Shown here piece after piece: positions 31,519 through 44,399 of a DNA stretch of 64,000 bases; positions within the stretch are counted from its first letter, which is position 1, and every line of letters starts with the position of its first letter. Source of the stretch: Ganoderma boninense (taxonomy: Eukaryota; Basidiomycota; Agaricomycetes; Polyporales; Polyporaceae); contig CM035309.1 of NCBI GenBank assembly GCA_002900995.3, forward strand, positions 2,796,389 through 2,860,388, in the 5' to 3' direction. A program made the position numbers and the translations under genes. The notes beneath the pieces are model-generated. The model searched no databases and was not told where the DNA came from. It was given only the letters and a program-made list of their open reading frames with translations.

Positions 31519-33821
31519 TCACGACGACTCCGAGTCGGACCGGTGCTGTGCCAGTGGTGGCATATAGCCTTCGCCGTCCGCCTTGATATCCAGGACGGAC
31601 GTGTTGCAATCCAACGTCTCCGTAGTAGACCCGGATACCTTCGAGATCATGCATGAGCGGCTTGCGACGCAGAAACCTGGGACGGTCGTCTCGGCGGCGC
31701 TTACCGTGGCTGGCCCGGGATTCTGGCCTATGGACCGTGGCAGCGCGACCCGCCGAGGGCACGAAGAACCTATGGTGCTCGATCCGATGACGGTGCTCGA
31801 GCCGTACAGCTTCATCTCGCAGTCTTCGACGAGGCCGCCTTTTGAGAATGAATGCCGAGTGTTCAGCCTACGGTAGCAGCGCAGAATTCAGTTTCTGCGG
31901 ACGGGAGATCGTTCCAGGGACAAGGGCGCAGACTTACGCGACGAGAAGTGTGTTCGCATATACTTCCCAGGTGGCAGTCGGCGGTCAGTGTACCGAACTA
32001 CACACCAGAAGCGCGGAGCGCCGAAACTCACGTTTCGTCACGATGACAGAGAAGGCCACATAAATCAGGTTCCCCGGGAAAGCCAGGACCTGTTGTTGTA
32101 GTTCACTTCAGCTACCATCTGCCCGAATGAACTGCGAAGACAAGACACTGACGAAGATGAAGGCCAGAAGGTTGAACACGCTTGCATTCGCACGTGAGCA
32201 CGGTGGACAGTTCCGAGGCGTCCTCGCGTTACCACTCACGTCGTGAGGAATCCTGTCATGAGGTTCAGAGAGAAGACCCCATTGCGTGGCATATGCTATG
32301 CGCGAAGGGAACAAGACTCACCAGTACTGACCGCGTACAAGATCAGCACGTCGATCATCGAGTCCGTCCTCCTGACTCCAGTGCGGTGCTGGTGCAAAGT
32401 GACGATGAGCACGCTGGTCAACAGCGTGTCCGCCGTGATCGCCTGCGCAGAGCCCACGGATATCAGCCACTGTGCACGGCGTTGCCAGCGGCCAGTGATC
32501 AGCAAGATTCATGCGCGAGCCAAAAAAAAGTGGCACGCATATAGCCCACCTCGAGATGCTCGAACCCCTTGAAAGGTTGGTATCATGAACCTGCGGCAGG
32601 ACGGGATAAGCTTCATTCAGACGCGAGATGTGTACATGTTTGGCAGATGATCATCGTATCGTATTACTTACGTTTCGATGGTCGCAGCAGCAAAGAATGC
32701 TAGGGTTCGAGCGGAGAGATATTACGAGGTTGAACACAGTGTCCCGAACACCCGTGCAGCGCAGAACTCACCAAGTTCTCCGATGAGGAGACTCATCTGG
32801 ACAGTCGTCAGCAAGCGGCACCTTTCCACAGATTTCGGCAGGGCCCTTACCGCAACGAGGACCAATATCCTGTATCGAGGGCCCACTACATGACCTGCTC
32901 AGCGAGCTCAGTGAAGCGCAGGCAGTTTTTCACGTACCTAGATAAACGCGCCACGCGAAAAAGCTGGTATGCAGCGGTCAGTACAAACCCACAACGTTAT
33001 CGCCATAGGGACAGGGAGGAGGCGCACCTCTGAGAAACGATGATAATGAGACCCTGCGCGCCCCATTACGGTTGCAAGAACGCCCCGCTGACGTGAGAAC
33101 GCGCGCGGAACCACATAACAGCGCTAGCACTGACCGACAAAATCAGAACCACTTTGATGGACCTGCTGATACGTCAGACGGACATCCGCGGCGCATCGGA
33201 GAGGCCAGCAACGTAAACGTAAACGTACCAGCTCCCGTATTGCAGTTGAGGTGGATTGAAGTAGTTCGAAACCAGATACCAATAACTAAAGTGGTACCGC
33301 GAGGCGCGGATGAGGACGCTGGGATGTGGGGATGGTTTTCGAATGAGAATCGGGACGCACCAGACGTGGCAGCACAGAGCCATGTGCACGGTTTCAAGGA
33401 CTCTAGCAACACCAAAGGAGCGTCAGCAAACTAAACAGCGAAGAGAGAGAGAAAGCCTACATGGTCACGGCCACCTGTCAATTGATTTGATCAGCAACTT
33501 AGCATCTGGATCATGGCACTGGCAGTCGTGTGAGGCACCTACAGTCCACCTCAGCCAGAGCTTGTCCGAGGGGTACAGAATGTAATAACGATATAACTGA
33601 TGCAGCGTCATCCCATATAGTCTGGATCAAAGGAGTAGGTCAGGATCTAGGTCAGGGTCACGAAATCGAACTCGAGGGCGAACGGGTGCTCACATGAGGC
33701 TGATGAACGTCCCAATGAGCACGGCCCCGAAGCTGTTATCCAGCGCCGGCAACTTCGGGAGCAGCTCAAGAGCGTCGACCGGGACATGCATCGGAGACGG
33801 GAGGGGAGAGGCGGATATCAT
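31519..33821 (-). CDS. DUF6534 multi-pass membrane protein, copy 3
   Basis: The ATG at 33821 gives an exon ending PALDNSFGAVLIGTFISLM. The second exon is LYGMTLHQLYRYYILYPSDK, followed by HMALCCH and YWYLVSNYFNPPQLQYGSW. The DUF6534 core at about 32300-32505 reads WLISVGSAQAITADTLLTSV, then LIVTLHQHRTGV and RRTDSMIDVLILYAVSTG. The hydrophilic tail ends SDSESS at 31519. All diagnostic segments occur in order, separated by short introns, and I found no break. The product is probably a seven-span membrane protein of unknown function. With copy 4 it forms a head-to-tail minus-strand set interrupted only by an F-box-like gene. Confidence 0.8.
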
Positions 33822-35033
33822 GGCGGGGAGAGAACGCGGGGACACGAGGGTGAGGGGCGCGAAGGCAGAGCTCCAGCTCCAGCTGCCCGCCTCTTATCAT
33901 CTTCATGAACCCAGTCCAAAGATGGATGATAAAATCAGAGCAAAGAAGACGAAGCGGCGAATAGATGTTCTCTGTGATGCACTGGATGCGCGGCGGCCAC
34001 AAACACTGCCGCGGGCGGCGGCGAGTGAACAGGAACCGGATATGTACCAATCGCAGGTTGTGGACGCGTGTTTATACGCGCCCGCGAGAATATCTACTCA
34101 AATCTCCGACGTCCAAAGGGAGCTTCTTGTCGGCGCCGCACATCCACGCTGCTGGTTGGAGGCTGTCGGAGTGAAATCCGGGGAGCCTTGAAACCTGGGT
34201 AGGCAGCCGGGCTTGGCAGCAAGTCAAGCGGCTCGCCGGGGACTCAGCTGGTGCCAGTGCCTGGCAAACTTGTCTTCTGGAGGCGTAAGGAGCGACCGGT
34301 TTGCCGCTGAAACACAGCTTCTCGAACTGAATCCATTGGGCGGCCACCAGTCAGCGTAGCGAAGGGCTGTCGGCCAGATCGATGGGGGCATGCGCTGGAG
34401 TGACCCATGCTAGCCTGAGGCTACTATCACGAAGCCGGCCGCTGGGCCACGGCGGATGCCGGGTAGTACTAGGCGAGCCAACTTTCAGAACCTATGCTAC
34501 TGTACTGCGATAGCACTTTAGGATCGCAAGTGCAGGTGGATTGCAATGGAAAGCTGACCTGGTTTTGCTGCGCAAAATCGCAGTGGTGGCACAAGCACAA
34601 GTTGAGGTTCATACTTAGAAAGAACGATGATACGAGTGCCTCTGGACGCCACCTCTCTTATTTGGTTGTATTTGTACACCATTGACGCCCAGCGAGATTG
34701 ACAAATCACTGGCACCTCAGACTTGCAGTGCTCCATGCTCATGCCATGACCAGCACGATAACAGTCCCAGCTCGAGATTCAAGCACTCAATATTCCGTCT
34801 CGCTGGAGGTAATATAAACCCTTCATTGAAACTGGTAGGCATATGAAAATTGTTGATACCCTGGCGAAAGCGCAGGTCTAGACTCCGTTGAACGAACATT
34901 AACCTACTTATTATCTTCCTTTGCTTCCATTGCCTATCAGCTGAATCCAAGGTTCAGCCAAAAAGACTTTCAACCGGACTCAGCGTAGGTCAGCTGTACG
35001 CGCAGCATGGACGGTCGCCTGTCGAGGCCACGG
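33822..35033. other. Intergenic stretch without a supported gene
   Basis: About 1.2 kb between two divergent genes. ORFs are short and without motifs. It should contain the upstream regions of DUF6534 copy 3 and the F-box-like gene. Confidence 0.5.
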
Positions 35034-35043
35034 CATATAAATC
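35034..35043 (+). promoter_or_regulatory. TATA box of the F-box-like gene
   Basis: CATATAAATC about 165 bases before the ATG at 35208. Confidence 0.45.
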
Positions 35044-35207
35044 AGCGACACCGCCGAGGAATCCTCTTTCCCTCACCCGCGCTTCATCCCGTTCTTCAAA
35101 CCTAGTGCTGAGCACTGAGCCACCCAACTACTGTATTCAGACCCATTCTGCAACCAACAGTACCCAGATCTCGCCTCAGCCAACTCTGAGTCTGAGCCTT
35201 CATTCCC

Positions 35208-36116
35208 ATGGCGGTGCTTTCCAGGGCCTCCGTCTGCCAAGTCCGCTCGGCCCTCTCCTCCCTCGGCCTCCCCGCAGAACTCGTACTGCACATCATGGCC
35301 ATCGCCTCGTACCACCCGAGCGTGCGCACGGAGCGCTCCGACGACGCCATGGTCGCCGCGCAACATGGAGACGGCGGGTGCTGGGCGGCCCAGCTCTACC
35401 TCGTCAGCGCGCCCCTCCCCGCGCGTGCCCCCGAGGACCGCTTCTGGCAGGCGAGGAAGGTCTCGTGGGTGGTGCAGGGACACGATCAGGGCTGGTCCAC
35501 CTCGGTACAGCCAGGTGCGCACTCAGGCTGACGCCGTCCATGCTGCTACGATTGACACTCAAGTGGATCCTGCGTGCTGCGTGCCAACGCTAACGTCGCT
35601 GACTGCTTTTTCCTTGTTCAAGGACACTACGGGGGGTGGTCCTGGTTCGACGCGTGCATCTTCCGGCCCACTCCGAGTCACACTCAGACCGACGACGGGG
35701 GCGACGAATCCCGGGCCGCAAGCACGACGCCGACGGACGTGGACGTGGACGTCGATGGGCTATACCGCACGTTCTCCGATGCGCGGCGGGGCCTGCAGGA
35801 GGTCCAGGAGCTCCTGCGCCCCGCGGGGTGGTCGATGGTCGCTCACGGCGAGGGCGAGGGCGGGCTCGTCTGGCGTCTGCAGAACAACCGCGTCGCCGAG
35901 ATCCAGGCCGAGCGCCACGAGTTCGCGTGGAGTTGCAGTGTCGACGGGCGCGTCGTCGATGCGGAGGCGAGGGAGCATGGCTCCGGTGATGGGGAGGGGT
36001 TCGTCGAGGCGCTGCGGCCGGGGGATAGGGTCGGGATCTGGATGCAGGCCAAGTACCCGGGCTGGGCGTGCCACGCCGAGCGGGCGTCCGTCGAGATCAT
36101 GTACGAGTTCTGTTGA
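35208..36116 (+). CDS. F-box-like hypothetical protein
   Basis: Two exons (35208-35514 and 35623-36116) joined at CAGCCAG|GACACTAC with a phase-1 intron. The N terminus contains LGLPAELVLHIMAIASYHP, which resembles the minimal F-box core (LPxELxxxI). The rest is a folded-looking domain with FWQARKVSWVVQGHDQGWS, GGWSWFDACIFRP, an acidic insert (DVDVDVDG), LVWRLQNNRVAEIQAERHEF and a conserved-looking end GDRVGIWMQAKYPGWACHAE. Such proteins are frequent, uncharacterised agaricomycete families. If the F-box is real, it would serve as an SCF ubiquitin-ligase adaptor. That is inference from one short motif. No frame break is seen. Confidence 0.65.
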
Positions 36117-36437
36117 CGGTGACGCTGCACAAACCTAGATGCCAATGAGGACGATGGGTCGAGGAATGCGATGTAGACACGGGGACATGGGAGTATAGGA
36201 TGACTCCTACTCGAAAGGCTTCTCTATGCCCAGCGAACTGAACAGAGGGCGTCGATGAGGCGCTCCGCTCGCCCGTATGCGACTCTTCTGGGCCACGAGC
36301 TCTGCCTCAATTCTGATCTACATGGCCTACACAGGCTTTGAGTCGGCCCAGGGTATACAGTTAGTTACACGGAGTGCAGGAAGACGCTCTTCCCTGGTTT
36401 CTCGCCCCTCGTCTTGCCGCCACCCTCAGCGCCGGAA

Positions 36438-38786
36438 CTACCCAGGACGCAGTGCTCTGGATGTGAGCGCGACTGGATGTTCAGCACCTTTCCCATCTCT
36501 ATGAGAGCGAAACCATAAAACACAAGGGGGAGAAACAGTGTGGTCAGAGTTCTGAGACATGGATCGAACGCCGAACGCCGAACACGCGTTGGAGAGTAGT
36601 ACTATGCAGACCCACCTGTGGCAGCTCCCACTCTTCGTTAGACCGGGATGCCGGGGGCGCACTGCGGCCCCCAGCTGGGGAGTGCTCGGGGGGCCGGACA
36701 TCGCGTACACGGTGCCGAACGGGCCGTCTGCTTCTGTGTAGACATGGCTTTTCTCTGCGATGAGCTTGCGGGAGGTCAGGCTAGCGCAGCGTGTCCGAGG
36801 TCAGTCAGTCAGGTTCGGCATTAACGTTCATCATGATGCTGCACCGAACTCACGCGGCGAGCAGCGAGTTCGCGTACACTGCGGGGAACGTTTCAGTTTG
36901 CCTGTTGTCAAGTGTGAATGGGAGTGAAGCACGTACGACGGCTGGCGACGAGGTCGACGGCGATGTACGTGAAGCTTTGCGGGAAGACGAAGCCCTGCGC
37001 GATCACGTTAGCGTAGTGACAATGTAGGTGGGGGAAAGAGAGCTCCGGGAGACACGCACGAAGACGAGGCAGAGGACGTTGAACGCGCTACATGGGTCGG
37101 GCGATGAACGTTGAACGTTGAGCGAAGCGCACGGAGTCGCTGTCTCGGTTCGCCTCACATACCTGATGAGCAGCCCTGCGATCGCGAGAGGTCAGCCCGC
37201 CGAGCCCATCAGATGAGGGCAAATTCCTGTTGACGGCATACCTGTGTTCACTGCGTACAACACGAGAACGTTGAGCATCGAGTCGGTCCTGGATGTCATC
37301 GGTATCAGCAACGACTTTGGAAGGCGAACGGGCGTACCGCTTGATCCCCGTCCGGCTCTGGCGCAAGGAGTAGATCAGGACGACGGTCATGAAACTGTCC
37401 GCGACGGTCGCCGCTGCGTTCCTCGCAGAAACGAGGTACTGGCGAGAAGTTAGAGGGGGCGCCGCATGAATATAATAATAGTATGCGTGCGACACTGACC
37501 GAATAGTTGAGCGCTTCGGTGATGTTGTGGGCTTGAAATCTGGAGGAGGGGAGTCAGGGACTCAGCATGTCAGAATATAAAGGCAAGAAAGAGACGCGCA
37601 TCTTGACCGTGCACGCTGAAGCACACGAGTGGTGTCAGTGGCTATCAAGTCTTCCGGTCCGCGGGAGCGACCTACCCGCAGGGAGCGCTGTATGTATGCG
37701 TGCGCATCGGGGTCGTGAACATCCGAATCGACACCTAGAACGGAGGTGGAAGCGGAGGCGCACCGAACTCGGCAAACATCAAAACAACCTGCAGAGCTCC
37801 TTAATGAGCTCCCGACCGCTCCATCCAGAATTCCCGGCGCGACGCACCGAGCAGTACACGATCGGCCTGTACCTGCGGCCAACTGAGATGCGATTGCGAT
37901 TAGTCGGCCGAATCGAGAGGGAAGGCGGCTATATGCGCACTCAACCAGACTCGTCGGGCGAAGAAGCTAGAGAAATCGCGTAGGTAAGTCGCCGCATAAC
38001 GATTTCAGGGTGAATTAGAAACGCGTACGTTTGACAGGTCAGCGCGACGATGGCCTGACGGTGCGGGGCTGTTAGTGGTCTTTACAGGCTGCGAATGTCG
38101 CTTCCAAAGGACTTACTGGGAAGAAGGCTAATAACTTGTAACGTGAAGGTTGTCAACACGGACTCCCCTCGTCAGGAGAGGAGGTACATACCTTCAAGGA
38201 CCTGTCATTCACGGAAATAGAAGCATCGGCTCCATATGTTATTTCGAGGAGAAGATATAGGGTCAGTGCGCACCAATATAGAGGACGCTCCAAGTCGGAA
38301 TTGCGAAGTTCGTTACCAGGTAGTTGTAGCTAAAGTTGCATAGGCATATATGTGAGTGCAGGATACACAGACGGCGCCTGTATGGACTCACGCTGCATCC
38401 AGGTTGAGTGCTGTCACGATGGTCTCGAGGATCCTATAGAAAAGTCAGTATATGCGCTGGAAAATGCCGAGAAGAGGGACATACAGCGTCACGGTGACCT
38501 GAAAGCACCACAAAATGTTGTCAACCCCATGTATATGCGCGCATATAGAGCCAAAAAAAACTCACGAGAGCTTTGATCCACCGCGCGTCCGCCGCATACA
38601 CCCGGAAGTAATGGTACGACTGGTGGAGCACCAGACCATACAACCTGCCACGTCCCCAGCTCAGACCTCAGCCTCCAATATCGCCTAGCCACTCAGGCAA
38701 AACGCGACGTACATGAGGGCGCAGTACGTCCCAATCAGGAACGCGCCATACGTGTCGGTGACGGAGGCGGACGTCGTGCCCGCCAT
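36438..38786 (-). CDS. DUF6534 multi-pass membrane protein, copy 4
   Basis: The ATG at 38786 gives SASVTDTYGAFLIGTYCALM. The next exons read LYGLVLHQSYHYFRVYAADA, ILETIVTALNLDA with SYNYLVTNF, and SFFARRVWL near 37970. The DUF6534 core at 37260-37450 is YLVSARNAAATVADSFMTVV, then LIYSLRQSRTGIK and SMLNVLVLYAVNTG. The last exons give YANSLLAALNSRKLIAEKS and a tail with VYTEADGPFGTVYAMSGPP. The C-terminal stop is uncertain because a further small intron near 36620 is possible. No break was found in the transmembrane part. Confidence 0.78.
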
Positions 38787-38861
38787 GTCTGCTCCGCGTC
38801 GTGCCGTGCCAGTGAGATAAGTGAGGTAGTAGGGAAAGGTCGGTGATGCGCGCGGTCGCGG

Positions 38862-38872
38862 CATTTTTATGC
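38862..38872 (-). promoter_or_regulatory. TATA-like box of DUF6534 copy 4
   Basis: GCATAAAAATG on the minus strand about 80 bases before the ATG at 38786. Confidence 0.45.
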
Positions 38873-40113
38873 CCTGAGGCCTGAGGACGAGAGGGGCGGG
38901 AGCCGGCGCCAGCGGCACCGCGCACATCAAACCCAAACTCGAGAACCTCGTCGGACGCTTCGGGCACCGCTCGAACGCTTCGTGGCGTTTGTGTTGAGAA
39001 GCACGTCGAATCGTCGAGTTCGCTGATTCTCGTAAGGTCGCAGTCGTCGTCGTCGCGGGGTGGATGTCGTTTTTGACAGACGCAGAGAGACGGGTTGACG
39101 GCAGTGGGGGACGGGCGTGGGGCAAAGGCGAGGCTGCCGGCCACACGGCGGTCTGTCCTCCATGAGGTCTATTCTGGATGATGGTGGGAGGGAACGTAAA
39201 TTCGGATGGGGGATGCTCTGCACGTGGTGGAAGGTCATTGTCAAGTTCGTCCTCCCGCGGGAGAAAGGGCCGGGATGGTGGAGGTAATTAAGGTTGCCGA
39301 ATCTTGGACTGGGACATGTGTGCTGTATGAGCGGACAAGTGAGCTGTTGACTGATGTTGGCTATGGAGCGCAAACTTCGAAGGTAAACTCCAACGTACCT
39401 TCAAATCATTATCATTCTTACTCCAAGAGACGGGGTGGTAGATCCTAACACACTTTTATAGAGCATTGACCTGAAAGATGAGCGCAGCGACTTTCCATGG
39501 GCGAAAAATAGCTCGCACTCTGCATGGAAGGCTTAGGGGTCTGATGACACACCGTGGAATGCGAACTTATCGCATCCGCTCCGATGCGATCGCGCATAAA
39601 CACGGCATTGCACTTTTATGTCTGTCAGAGGAAATCTTGAGTTGTCAGGAAGACTCGGACGTCGACTCCGGCGGGGCCGCTCCATGAGCCTTACCAACTG
39701 CCAGTGTAAGATGGAGGCTGTGGTGCTCGTGTGCGCGTCTAAGAGCATGGGGGCTTCCATAACAGAGCGCCAGAAATGTGCACAAGAGGATCCAGTACCT
39801 TTCATTTTGAGGACGTGAGGTCGTACGGAAGTAGTACTGAGTGCAAGATGCTCCGCGACGTTGTGGGGCTGGTGGTCGGAGTTGCCTCGGAGGAAGCCGG
39901 AGGAGATGACTTCAGCGCTTAGCCTTCGTCGCCGCCCAGTCTGGCCCAGGCAAGGGCTGGCGGCCATGGCGTTGAGCCCCTTCCTTCTGCGTTGTCTTTG
40001 CATGAGGACACTTCTTCTTGGAATTGAATGGAAAATACATCCTTGGTGAATTCTTGGTTGTTCAGTTTCCCTGAATCGGTGGCTCATCTGTCTCAGCTCT
40101 AGCCATCTGCGCC
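38873..40113. other. Intergenic stretch without a supported gene
   Basis: Longer ORFs on both strands (for example 39533-40087 minus) have no recognisable motif. It lies between DUF6534 copy 4 and the inverted-repeat element. Confidence 0.45.
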
Positions 40114-41285
40114 CATCAGGAATCCGTCCGATCCACTTAACGGCCCTGAAACCACTTAATCGGCCTTATTCAGTGATTCCCAGTGAATTCCAGTTGATCT
40201 GGAAAGCACTTGATAATTAGGTCCACTTTCTGGCCCAGTGATCGCTCAAGTGGATTCCAGTGGGGACAAGTGGTATCTATTCGCTAATGCTACACATACG
40301 CTTACGCTACCAGGAGACATCTAACGCCGACGGGCTCCAGTGCACACTTACCCAGCACCCTCCTCCGTCCCGCCAATCCTCGCACCCCCTGAAACACTCC
40401 GTCTGCCCCACTTGGTGTCGCCCGCAGCCATCGAGGTCCCGAGCGCCCGCAGTCCGAACTTTTGAGGTACACCGCGGAGTCGTAATTCCTGCTATGCTGT
40501 TAGACCAACCCTTGCAACGAGGTGAGGACATAGTATACCTTCGTCTCGAGAGGATTGTGCCCTGTGCAGTCCGTTACTATCAACCTCAACTCGTCAGTTT
40601 GCGCCAGTGTCTACATAACGAAGATGTACTCACGGTATGTCTATTCCCGACCACAGCATGGTGCCCTCAAGCATATCAACGAGCTCGACAGATGGTCAGT
40701 GAGTAGTAACTTACTGATGGCCCTTGCAGCTGATAAGGTTGGACAACGCAGGCACCATGTTTTCAGCGAGCAAGCCACGCACCTGACCCTCGAGGAAGTA
40801 CTCACCTTATCATGAAAGCCATTGCCGTAAGCCCACGACCCTTGGTCTCAGGTGGGGGCGCGAGCGAGGAAAATTAGCAGGGAAAGCAAAACAAGCGCAG
40901 CTATACGAGAGCTAGGGCGAGGAAGGAGGTGCCTGTGCGGTGGGGAGTGCGAGGAGGGCCGAGGTAGAGGGGAATGATGGGGGGATGTCAAAGGAGGGAC
41001 CGGGTGCGACGCCAGCGACCTCGTCGAACGGGGAGTGGGAACTGCCGAGAATCTTTAGGGCAGGGTGTGCTGGCCTTGGGGAGCAAATCGGAGGTCAGCC
41101 GTCACCTGTTGTCATGTACCTGGCATCGCGTGATGCATTTTTGATGCCAATTCAAGATGACAGCTGAATGACGGGTCAGTGGATTTCAGGTGATTCCAGG
41201 GATCAAGCTGATTCCAGTGGATTCCAGTGCCATCAAGGCGTTCAGTAGATTTAAGTCCAGATAAGTACCGGACGGATTCCTGATG
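40114..41285. mobile_element. Non-autonomous inverted-repeat DNA element (MITE-like)
   Basis: Perfect 17-base terminal inverted repeats: CATCAGGAATCCGTCCG at 40114-40130 and its exact complement at 41269-41285. Just inside each end are clustered subterminal motifs of the GATTCCAGTG/CAGTGGATTCC type (about 40150-40275 and 41175-41235). The interior has no ORF resembling a transposase. The element is about 1.17 kb. The six bases outside each end (GCGCCC and GCCCCC, taking the repeat as starting at ATCAGG) are similar but not identical, so a target-site duplication is only possible. The superfamily cannot be named from the sequence alone. Confidence 0.7.
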
Positions 41286-41788
41286 CCCCCTTCCCACTCC
41301 GAGTCGCCACTGGCAAGATTCAAGTCGCCGGCTAGTTTCCCCCTTTGGAACCACACACAGCCCCGAGTGGTCGCCGTCTTGACAAGAATCAGGTTCACGA
41401 TCAACCACTCACAGGTATGCTATACGCTGACAGTCCATCTTTGTTCGTTGTTCGCGTTCCCGGGCTGCCCGCGCGCGTTTGCGACCAATACTTGCATGAA
41501 CATTGCAAACTATTGCACATGTTATCATATCGTGCAGTCATTGGACTCGGAATGAAGCATTTCCTTTTATTGAGAGGGAGGTGACGCGCAGTCTCATGGG
41601 ACATTTCATTATATAGAACCAACACTTTGTCGGTGTACAACAGCAGCCAAGGGTCCTTTGAATGCAAAAATGCCCCCCCCCTGTCCGATGGATGGTCTCG
41701 GTTGGATCACGATCCGACAATAGGCGTATGATTCATGACAACATCGTACTTCTATCCTGCGGCGTTTGATCTTCCCACTCACTTTCGG
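41286..41788. other. Intergenic stretch without a supported gene
   Basis: About 500 bases between the inverted-repeat element and DUF6534 copy 5. No gene is recognised. Confidence 0.5.
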
Positions 41789-41798
41789 CTATTATAAT
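41789..41798 (+). promoter_or_regulatory. TATA-like box of DUF6534 copy 5
   Basis: CTATTATAAT. Its position makes the ATG at 41861 a better start than those at 41797 or 41828, which would lie at or too near the expected transcription start. Confidence 0.4.
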
Positions 41799-41860
41799 GA
41801 ACAGCATCCCGGCCTCACCATATAACTATGCACGGAGGCTATACGCCAATGGCTACAGCT

Positions 41861-43986
41861 ATGGACCCCTCGCTCATTCCGTCTCGGCATGCCGACGTTG
41901 TCACTTCCAACCTTTTACTTCAGCCGCTCCCCACATTTGGAAGCACCTTTGGAGCTTTCATATTGGCACATACTTCTCGCTTATGTACGTGCGCCGCCGC
42001 CTGGCATTGGGACCTCTCTCACTAGGTTGCCTCACAGGCTATACGGGCTTACCATTCGCCAGGCAATCCAGTATTTCCGTGTATATCCAGGAGATACACC
42101 CTTCCTGAAAGTCCTGGTGAGTGCTGCAGTGTCTAATCACCAGGAGCAGAGGCGGTCTTGACCACGTTGGTTAGGTTCTTGAAATTTTGTGAGACTTTGA
42201 TCCCGATAGAATGACTGCATCGCAACTGAGACCTTGCGACCTTGAAGTGCAGTGGACACCTTCCACACTGTAACACTTGTCAACACATGGTAAGAATCAC
42301 AACTACATACCTATCTCCTTCCAGATGTTTCCTGACAGGAGCGCAGCTACTACTACTTCATTAGCAGCTACTTCAGCCCATTTGCATTATTTATCACTAT
42401 ATGGTGAGTGTTCGAATCTCTAAGGATGCTCCCCTTCAAACCCAGCCACCTTTACCCACAACAGGTCTGTTCAGGTGAGTCTCTCACACAGTACAATTTC
42501 CTTGATGCTTACGTTACCACAATAGTGAGCATCTTCCTCCTAGATATTACCTGGGGAACTATCAATCATTCTTCCGCAGGGGATCATCGTCCTGCTTACT
42601 CAAAGGTACTTATCACTTTCAAACGTCCGTCCTGCCCCTTGCTAAATAGACATCCTCAAGCTTCTATGTCAGGCGCATATATCTGGGTATGTTTCCTTCC
42701 GCTGACTCTCTGCTAATGTGTGCTCAATACATGCCCCTTAGTGGACAGACGTTACCTGCCCGTCGTATTCCTCATCGTGCGTGCATGTTAGCTACTCACA
42801 GCGTTTGGCTCACGCGACGTGTTGCTAGGTCGGTGTAATGCTCGTTGAGTTTGCATTCATAATCGGTGATTCGTCTTAGAACTAAGAACTTCTACCGTCG
42901 CACAAGCATCCCGGGCACTAACACCTGGCATCGTTACCGTCATAGCTAGCACTGTTGGAAGGTCAGTGGTTCTTCCCACACCACGCTCCCGATATTCTGC
43001 TGAGATCATTTCTTCTGGGGTGATACCAGCTTCAAGGATAATTCCTTCGAAGGGCTGAGCGGCCGTATCGTGGGTGTCTCTGTCTCCTAAATATCCCCAC
43101 ATTTCTCGTGTATGCGCTAATCTCTCTCTGCAGTGGATGTACTCGACTCTTTTCGCGATCGCCACCGCGGTGGATCTCATACTGACGGGCACGCTCGTGT
43201 TTATCCTCCGGAACAGCTACACGCGCTTTGCACGGTGATCTCCAGCCTGCAGTGGCCTCACTATCGGGTCCTTCCTTCGCGCTCACCGGACACATTCCCG
43301 CAGGACGAATAACGTACTGGACACCGTGTCGCTCTACGCAGTCATTGCTAGCACGCCAGTCACTTTCTCGAAGCTCTTGCGTACGGGAGCTGACTGTATG
43401 CGCCATACGCCCACAGCCAGCCTGAACTCGTCCGTCACCTGCCTTTCCTGCTTTGACGAGCCTTTGTCTGACTAGGCCTCCTGATCAGTGCCCTCACAAT
43501 CACGGCGTTCGCATGCGTACGTGCCGACCGTTCGCTATCGTCCCCACCCTCCACAGAGGTCCATATCTGACCAAGCCCGAGGCAGTCCATCGCCCTCCCC
43601 CGGACCTTCATCTACATCGCGGTCGCCATGCCCGCGACGAAAGGCACGTCCCGTCACGTCCTCCCTCCCACCCTTGCTACTGCTGCACCAAAAAACAGAA
43701 AGAAACGTGAACGTCCTCGCTCACAAGCTGCCGGCACGCAGTCTACTCGAACTCGGTCCTCGCGGTGCTCAACTGCCGCCAGTCCCTCGCGGACAGCCGT
43801 GACGGGAGGCTCGAACCGCGCAACCGGCGTCTTGCCGCTCAGTGTCAATATCAACGTCGATCACTCGTCGGAGCTCGCTGGCCATGCCGTGCGAGCGTGT
43901 GGCGTGTGCCGCTCTTAGCCGGTAAGTCTGTCGTATCGTCAGTTGATACTGTAAAGGATCGTGCTCGTGATTCCACTGTGTGCTGA
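41861..43986 (+). CDS. DUF6534 multi-pass membrane protein, copy 5 (one-base break)
   Basis: Exon order and sequence match copies 2 and 6. The first exon ends FGSTFGAFI-LGTYFSLM, but a base is missing near 41964-41967, where GG should be GGG. The following exons are intact: LYGLTIRQAIQYFRVYPGDT, VDTFHTVTLVNTW, YYYFISSYFSPFALFITIW, SFYVRRIYLW, VGVMLVEFAFIIG, the core exon (FAIATAVDLILTGTLVFILR), TNNVLDTVSLYAVIA, IALPRTFIYIAVAMPATKG and VYSNSVLAVLNCRQSLADS, with a stop at 43986. Because every other exon is open, the break may be a sequence error in a living gene. Function is unknown. Confidence 0.72.
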
Positions 43987-44399
43987 CCACGGCCGGGGCA
44001 GGGTCGAGAGAACTTGCAGGCACGCCGTCGCGTCGTACGTGACGATGGCGAGGACCGAGATGATCTCAGGCTCGGCGCGACGGGAGGACGTGCACTGCGC
44101 AAGGGCCGGAGAGATGGAACGTGGTCGATGGGAACTTGGGTGCAGGGGTTGTCGCCTTGACCTGAGTTGCGACGGCACGCGATGAGTGCAAATGTCTTCT
44201 GTGCCGTGACTGTTATTTATGTTTCTCTTTCACCGACCACGGCAGCGGAGTGCTTCATCAGTAGATCGAGATATTCCATATGCACGTAAGAGGGTATTCT
44301 TACTGTACCAACTACTCTGCATGGTTGCCAGGAACCTCGTGACTCTACGGTTGGTCACCGTAGTCACCAATGGGCAGCGTTCGTTGTCGCTGGGGATTT

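Noticed and set aside
35365..36138. 257-codon ORF in the other frame of the F-box-like gene
   Set aside because: Arg/Ser/Thr-rich shadow. The two-exon reading has a clean splice and folded-protein composition.
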